DNA from: CALCKU01 sp964571595
Lineage (GTDB): Bacteria; Pseudomonadota; Alphaproteobacteria; Caulobacterales; Maricaulaceae
Assembly: GCA_964571595.1 (NCBI GenBank)
Contig: CAZNCJ010000087.1
Location: 1-8,783 of the forward strand
DNA length: 8,783 nucleotides
Reading direction: 5' to 3'
Part shown: positions 6,351 through 8,783 of the stretch, one piece after another
How the letters are laid out: each line of letters begins with the position of its first letter
Numbering within the stretch: position 1 is the stretch's first letter
Translations under genes and position numbers: made by a program
The notes under the pieces: model-generated
What the model was told of the DNA's origin: nothing
The model's input: the letters and a program-made list of their open reading frames with translations, nothing else
Database searches by the model: none

Positions 6351-8055
6351 CAAGGTTAGGCCTTATAGGGAAGCACCAATGATCATCAAAGTCATCCCCA
6401 ATATCGGACAGTAATGGCGCGCCTTGGAACATTGTATTTCGCACCCACATCTTTGAACGGGGATCAAATTTTCCAACACCAAAGAAGGATAGCTTGCAGC
6501 GCAAAAGATGGATCGGAAGAACGTCCGCATCTAAAAGATTGGCCCGGATTTCGCCATAGTGTGTCGCACTCATGGTTTGGATGCGTCTTATGATGTAACG
6601 ATGCTCAGGATATTCAAAAGCGAAATGCGCGGCGGACTTATCGCCTTCGCGCTCTATATATTGCTTTAAATTATCATAGCACGCACACACATCACGCGCG
6701 ATACACATCATCATTTCTTTTTCTGCGCCGGGTTCATCGAAACGCTTACCTAATCGAGGTTCCTGCTTTTCTTCAGAACGGTACCAGAATGTTCCAAGGG
6801 CTGATCTATTGCTAAAATCGCAATCCAATGCCCAATTATAATATGTTTCTATTTGGGTTTTGAGCTTTGACAACTTCATGTGAGGAACCATTTCATAATT
6901 CTCTTCAACATTTAAGCTTGTTTCTAGATCAAGAATAAGGTCGGCATGAAGTTCCGTCAAAATCGCATTTATGAGTTCTTGGGTTTCAACTTGATAGTTT
7001 TCGGATGTATGCTGGGTTAGAACCGACCATTGCGTGATATTTTCCCTATTGGTCTTAAACCAATTTAAACATTGCTCAATTTCAGATCGAGCGCTCGCAT
7101 TAATAGCATTTTGCTCTGCATTATCTGTCGCTAATTCATCCAAATGCTGCATAGCTTTTAAAACATAGCACTCAAAATTTCCGCAGCTTTCCGCATCCGG
7201 AACGGCATATTCAAGGATACGGGCCAAAGCTGTTTCGCGCACCTCAATCCAATTCGCTATGAGTAAAGGGTGATTGATAAGGTAAGGCGCCATACCAAGT
7301 CCTGTTGCATTCCCGATACCGATATAACGTTTAATACCCTCATTCATTTGTACGGCTGTATCAGGCGAACGGTGTCTCGCGACCCAATCAGCCTTTTGAA
7401 GACTAAAATGACGAATGAGATAACAGGAAAACATTTCCGCCGCGAAGGGGGATGCGAAGTCAGGATATTTCGCCCTCACCTTTTCCCAATTGGCCATGCC
7501 AAACTTACCGCTGCCATAAACAGCCGTCGTTCGGTAAAGATATCCGACCTTAGCCATGATATCGAGGTCGGGCTGCTTGCCCTTTGAAAGAGCCTCCACG
7601 ACATATTCATAATTACGCACGCTTTTATTGGCCCGAGAGAGAACGAAACATTTGGAATCCACGCGGCCCATTTCCTGCAAAGGAACATTCTTTCTCAAAA
7701 AGGCGAGACGCGCCTTATCAACTGTCCCTTCGCAAAGCGTTACGGTCATATCCCAGTCTTCGGCAATAACACGGTCGCTCCGTTTATCAGGATCAAGGTA
7801 TTTCGAAAAAATCACATAGCTAAAAACAGCATTGGGTGTTGTGATTTCATAAACAACATCGCCATAGCCTTCTGGTGTTAAGTCAAATATTGCAGGCCTG
7901 ATATCCCATTTTTCTCGCATAAGGCGGCGGATAAGGCTCCGCATAAAACTCAGCGGATATGGGTAAAGAGTTCCAAGGCGGTCCAAATCCATAACGACAT
8001 TGGCTGGCCGCAATGTCAGATCAGCGTCACTGATATGCGCTGCGTGTTTCTTCAT
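6334..8055 (-). CDS. Conserved-looking 573-residue protein of unknown function
   Basis: I do not recognise this protein. It is a full-length soluble protein without signal peptide or obvious membrane segment, rich in aromatic and charged residues and apparently mostly helical in its second half. Segments that look under constraint are YPYPLSFMRSLIRRLMREKW (31-50), FDLTPEGYGDVVYE (57-70), the glycine-rich GIGNATGLGMAPYLINHP (246-263), GTFWYRSEEKQEPRLG (421-436) and a C-terminal WCFPIRPN (560-567). It has no classical nucleotide-binding or metal-binding motif that I can name. The ATG at 8055 shares one base with the dipeptidase stop (TAATG), and its end overlaps the DUF3726-like gene. It therefore lies in the middle of a coupled three-gene operon, which suggests a joint role with the DUF3726-like protein. 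The coding sequence is certain; the function is open. Confidence 0.85.
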   Translation of the reverse strand: MKKHAAHISDADLTLRPANVVMDLDRLGTLYPYPLSFMRSLIRRLMREKWDIRPAIFDLTPEGYGDVVYEITTPNAVFSYVIFSKYLDPDKRSDRVIAEDWDMTVTLCEGTVDKARLAFLRKNVPLQEMGRVDSKCFVLSRANKSVRNYEYVVEALSKGKQPDLDIMAKVGYLYRTTAVYGSGKFGMANWEKVRAKYPDFASPFAAEMFSCYLIRHFSLQKADWVARHRSPDTAVQMNEGIKRYIGIGNATGLGMAPYLINHPLLIANWIEVRETALARILEYAVPDAESCGNFECYVLKAMQHLDELATDNAEQNAINASARSEIEQCLNWFKTNRENITQWSVLTQHTSENYQVETQELINAILTELHADLILDLETSLNVEENYEMVPHMKLSKLKTQIETYYNWALDCDFSNRSALGTFWYRSEEKQEPRLGKRFDEPGAEKEMMMCIARDVCACYDNLKQYIEREGDKSAAHFAFEYPEHRYIIRRIQTMSATHYGEIRANLLDADVLPIHLLRCKLSFFGVGKFDPRSKMWVRNTMFQGAPLLSDIGDDFDDHWCFPIRPNLDGQTA

Positions 8056-8783
8056 TATGCGCGCCCGCTAAATCCATCTTCGAAAAAACGAAGCCAGTTT
8101 AGACCCATGACTTTTTCAATATTTTCTTGCGACATGCCTTTAGATTTCAGTCCATCAGAAATATTACCGAAATCACGGCTACTTCCAAACCAATCAGGTT
8201 GGCGTGGCCAATCAGCATTATCTGCATTGCCTTCGCCGTAATCAGGTTTAAATGTCCAAGTCCCGCTCCTCATCCATTCCAGCGTCTCATAACCCCAGTT
8301 TTGGCAAAGGTCTGAACCGATACCAATATGGTCAATTCCCATAAGATCAGCTGTGTCCATAATCATGCCGCAAAAATCATCTAAGGTGCAATCAGGACCA
8401 TTATTCAGATGAAAAGGATACATGGAAAACCCAAGAATTCCGCCTGATTGTGAAAGAGCCTTCAGCACATCATCAGACTTATTTCGCAGAGCATGGTGCC
8501 AGCGCGCCGGGTTCGCATGCGTAATAGCGATAGGCCGCTCTGAGAGTTCAATCGTTTGAAGTGTTGAGTGCTCTGCGCTGTGTGACATATCAATAATCAT
8601 ACCGACACGGTTCATTTCTTTGATAACTTCACGGCCAAATCGCGTAACACCACTATCGCCTTCTTCGTAACACCCCGTAGCTAATAAGCTCTGATTATTA
8701 TAGGTAAGCTGCATGATACGAACGCCTTGCTCGTGCAGCATTTCGACTTTACGCAAATCATCTTCAATGGGTGAGCAGTTTTG
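8055..8783 (-). CDS. M19-family (membrane dipeptidase) protein, N-terminus outside the window
   Basis: The frame is open to the window edge, so the gene is partial. The visible 242 residues start QNCSPIEDD and are the C-terminal two thirds of a renal-dipeptidase-type TIM-barrel metallohydrolase (peptidase M19), which cleaves dipeptides using a di-zinc centre. By family comparison, the metal-binding histidines are in IIDMSH (visible residue 68) and ITHANP (89), an arginine of the substrate site is in ALRNKSDD (100), and the late aspartate is in IGIGSD (158). MGLNWLRFFEDG is the usual C-terminal motif. The N-terminal HxD metal ligands would lie upstream of the window. The insert with DYGEGNADNADWPRQPDWF resembles the subfamily of PA5396, which sits in the glycine-betaine/sarcosine gene cluster of P. 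aeruginosa. It is the first visible gene of the - strand operon. The actual substrate is unknown. Confidence 0.92.
   Translation of the reverse strand, partial: QNCSPIEDDLRKVEMLHEQGVRIMQLTYNNQSLLATGCYEEGDSGVTRFGREVIKEMNRVGMIIDMSHSAEHSTLQTIELSERPIAITHANPARWHHALRNKSDDVLKALSQSGGILGFSMYPFHLNNGPDCTLDDFCGMIMDTADLMGIDHIGIGSDLCQNWGYETLEWMRSGTWTFKPDYGEGNADNADWPRQPDWFGSSRDFGNISDGLKSKGMSQENIEKVMGLNWLRFFEDGFSGRA

Noticed and set aside
7270..7587. A 105-codon open frame on the + strand opposite the 573-residue gene
   Set aside because: The - strand frame is continuous, coupled to its neighbours and protein-like; the + strand frame has low-complexity, non-conserved sequence and no ribosome binding site I can see.
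1..8783. CRISPR array, tRNA, rRNA or phage genes
   Set aside because: I looked for regularly spaced repeats, cloverleaf-like sequences and phage-type proteins and saw none.

Overview
The window looks like chromosomal DNA from an alphaproteobacterium of moderate GC content. This is inferred from the protein sequences (SoxB, SoxA and SoxG read like alphaproteobacterial versions) and cannot be confirmed without a search. The central feature is a complete heterotetrameric sarcosine oxidase operon, soxBDAG, on the + strand (631-5531). It faces a three-gene, tightly overlapping block on the - strand (8783 down to 5652). That block encodes the C-terminal part of an M19 membrane-dipeptidase family protein, an unrecognised 573-residue protein and a DUF3726-like protein.

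Positions 1 to about 245 hold insertion-sequence debris. A fragment of an IS30-family transposase is cut at base 55/56 by what looks like the left end of an IS3-family element, followed by the first few codons of its orfA. Positions 245-630 are AT-rich and non-coding. They form the leader of the sox operon and carry three copies of a TTCTGATAA motif, two direct and one inverted.

The four sox genes overlap by 1, 4 and about 8 bases and must be one transcription unit. The enzyme oxidatively demethylates sarcosine to glycine and passes the methyl carbon to tetrahydrofolate as 5,10-methylene-THF, with H2O2 as by-product. SoxB keeps the dinucleotide-binding loop and the presumed FMN-attachment histidine. 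SoxA keeps its three domains. SoxD has lost the cysteines that bind zinc in characterised enzymes. The glyA, folD, purU and glycine-betaine demethylation genes often linked to sox operons are not in this window.

The - strand block converges on soxG with a 120-base gap. Its dipeptidase resembles the subfamily found in the glycine-betaine/sarcosine catabolic cluster of Pseudomonas aeruginosa (PA5396), so the block may belong to the same catabolic region. The 573-residue protein and its DUF3726-like partner have no known function and are the best candidates here for something undescribed.
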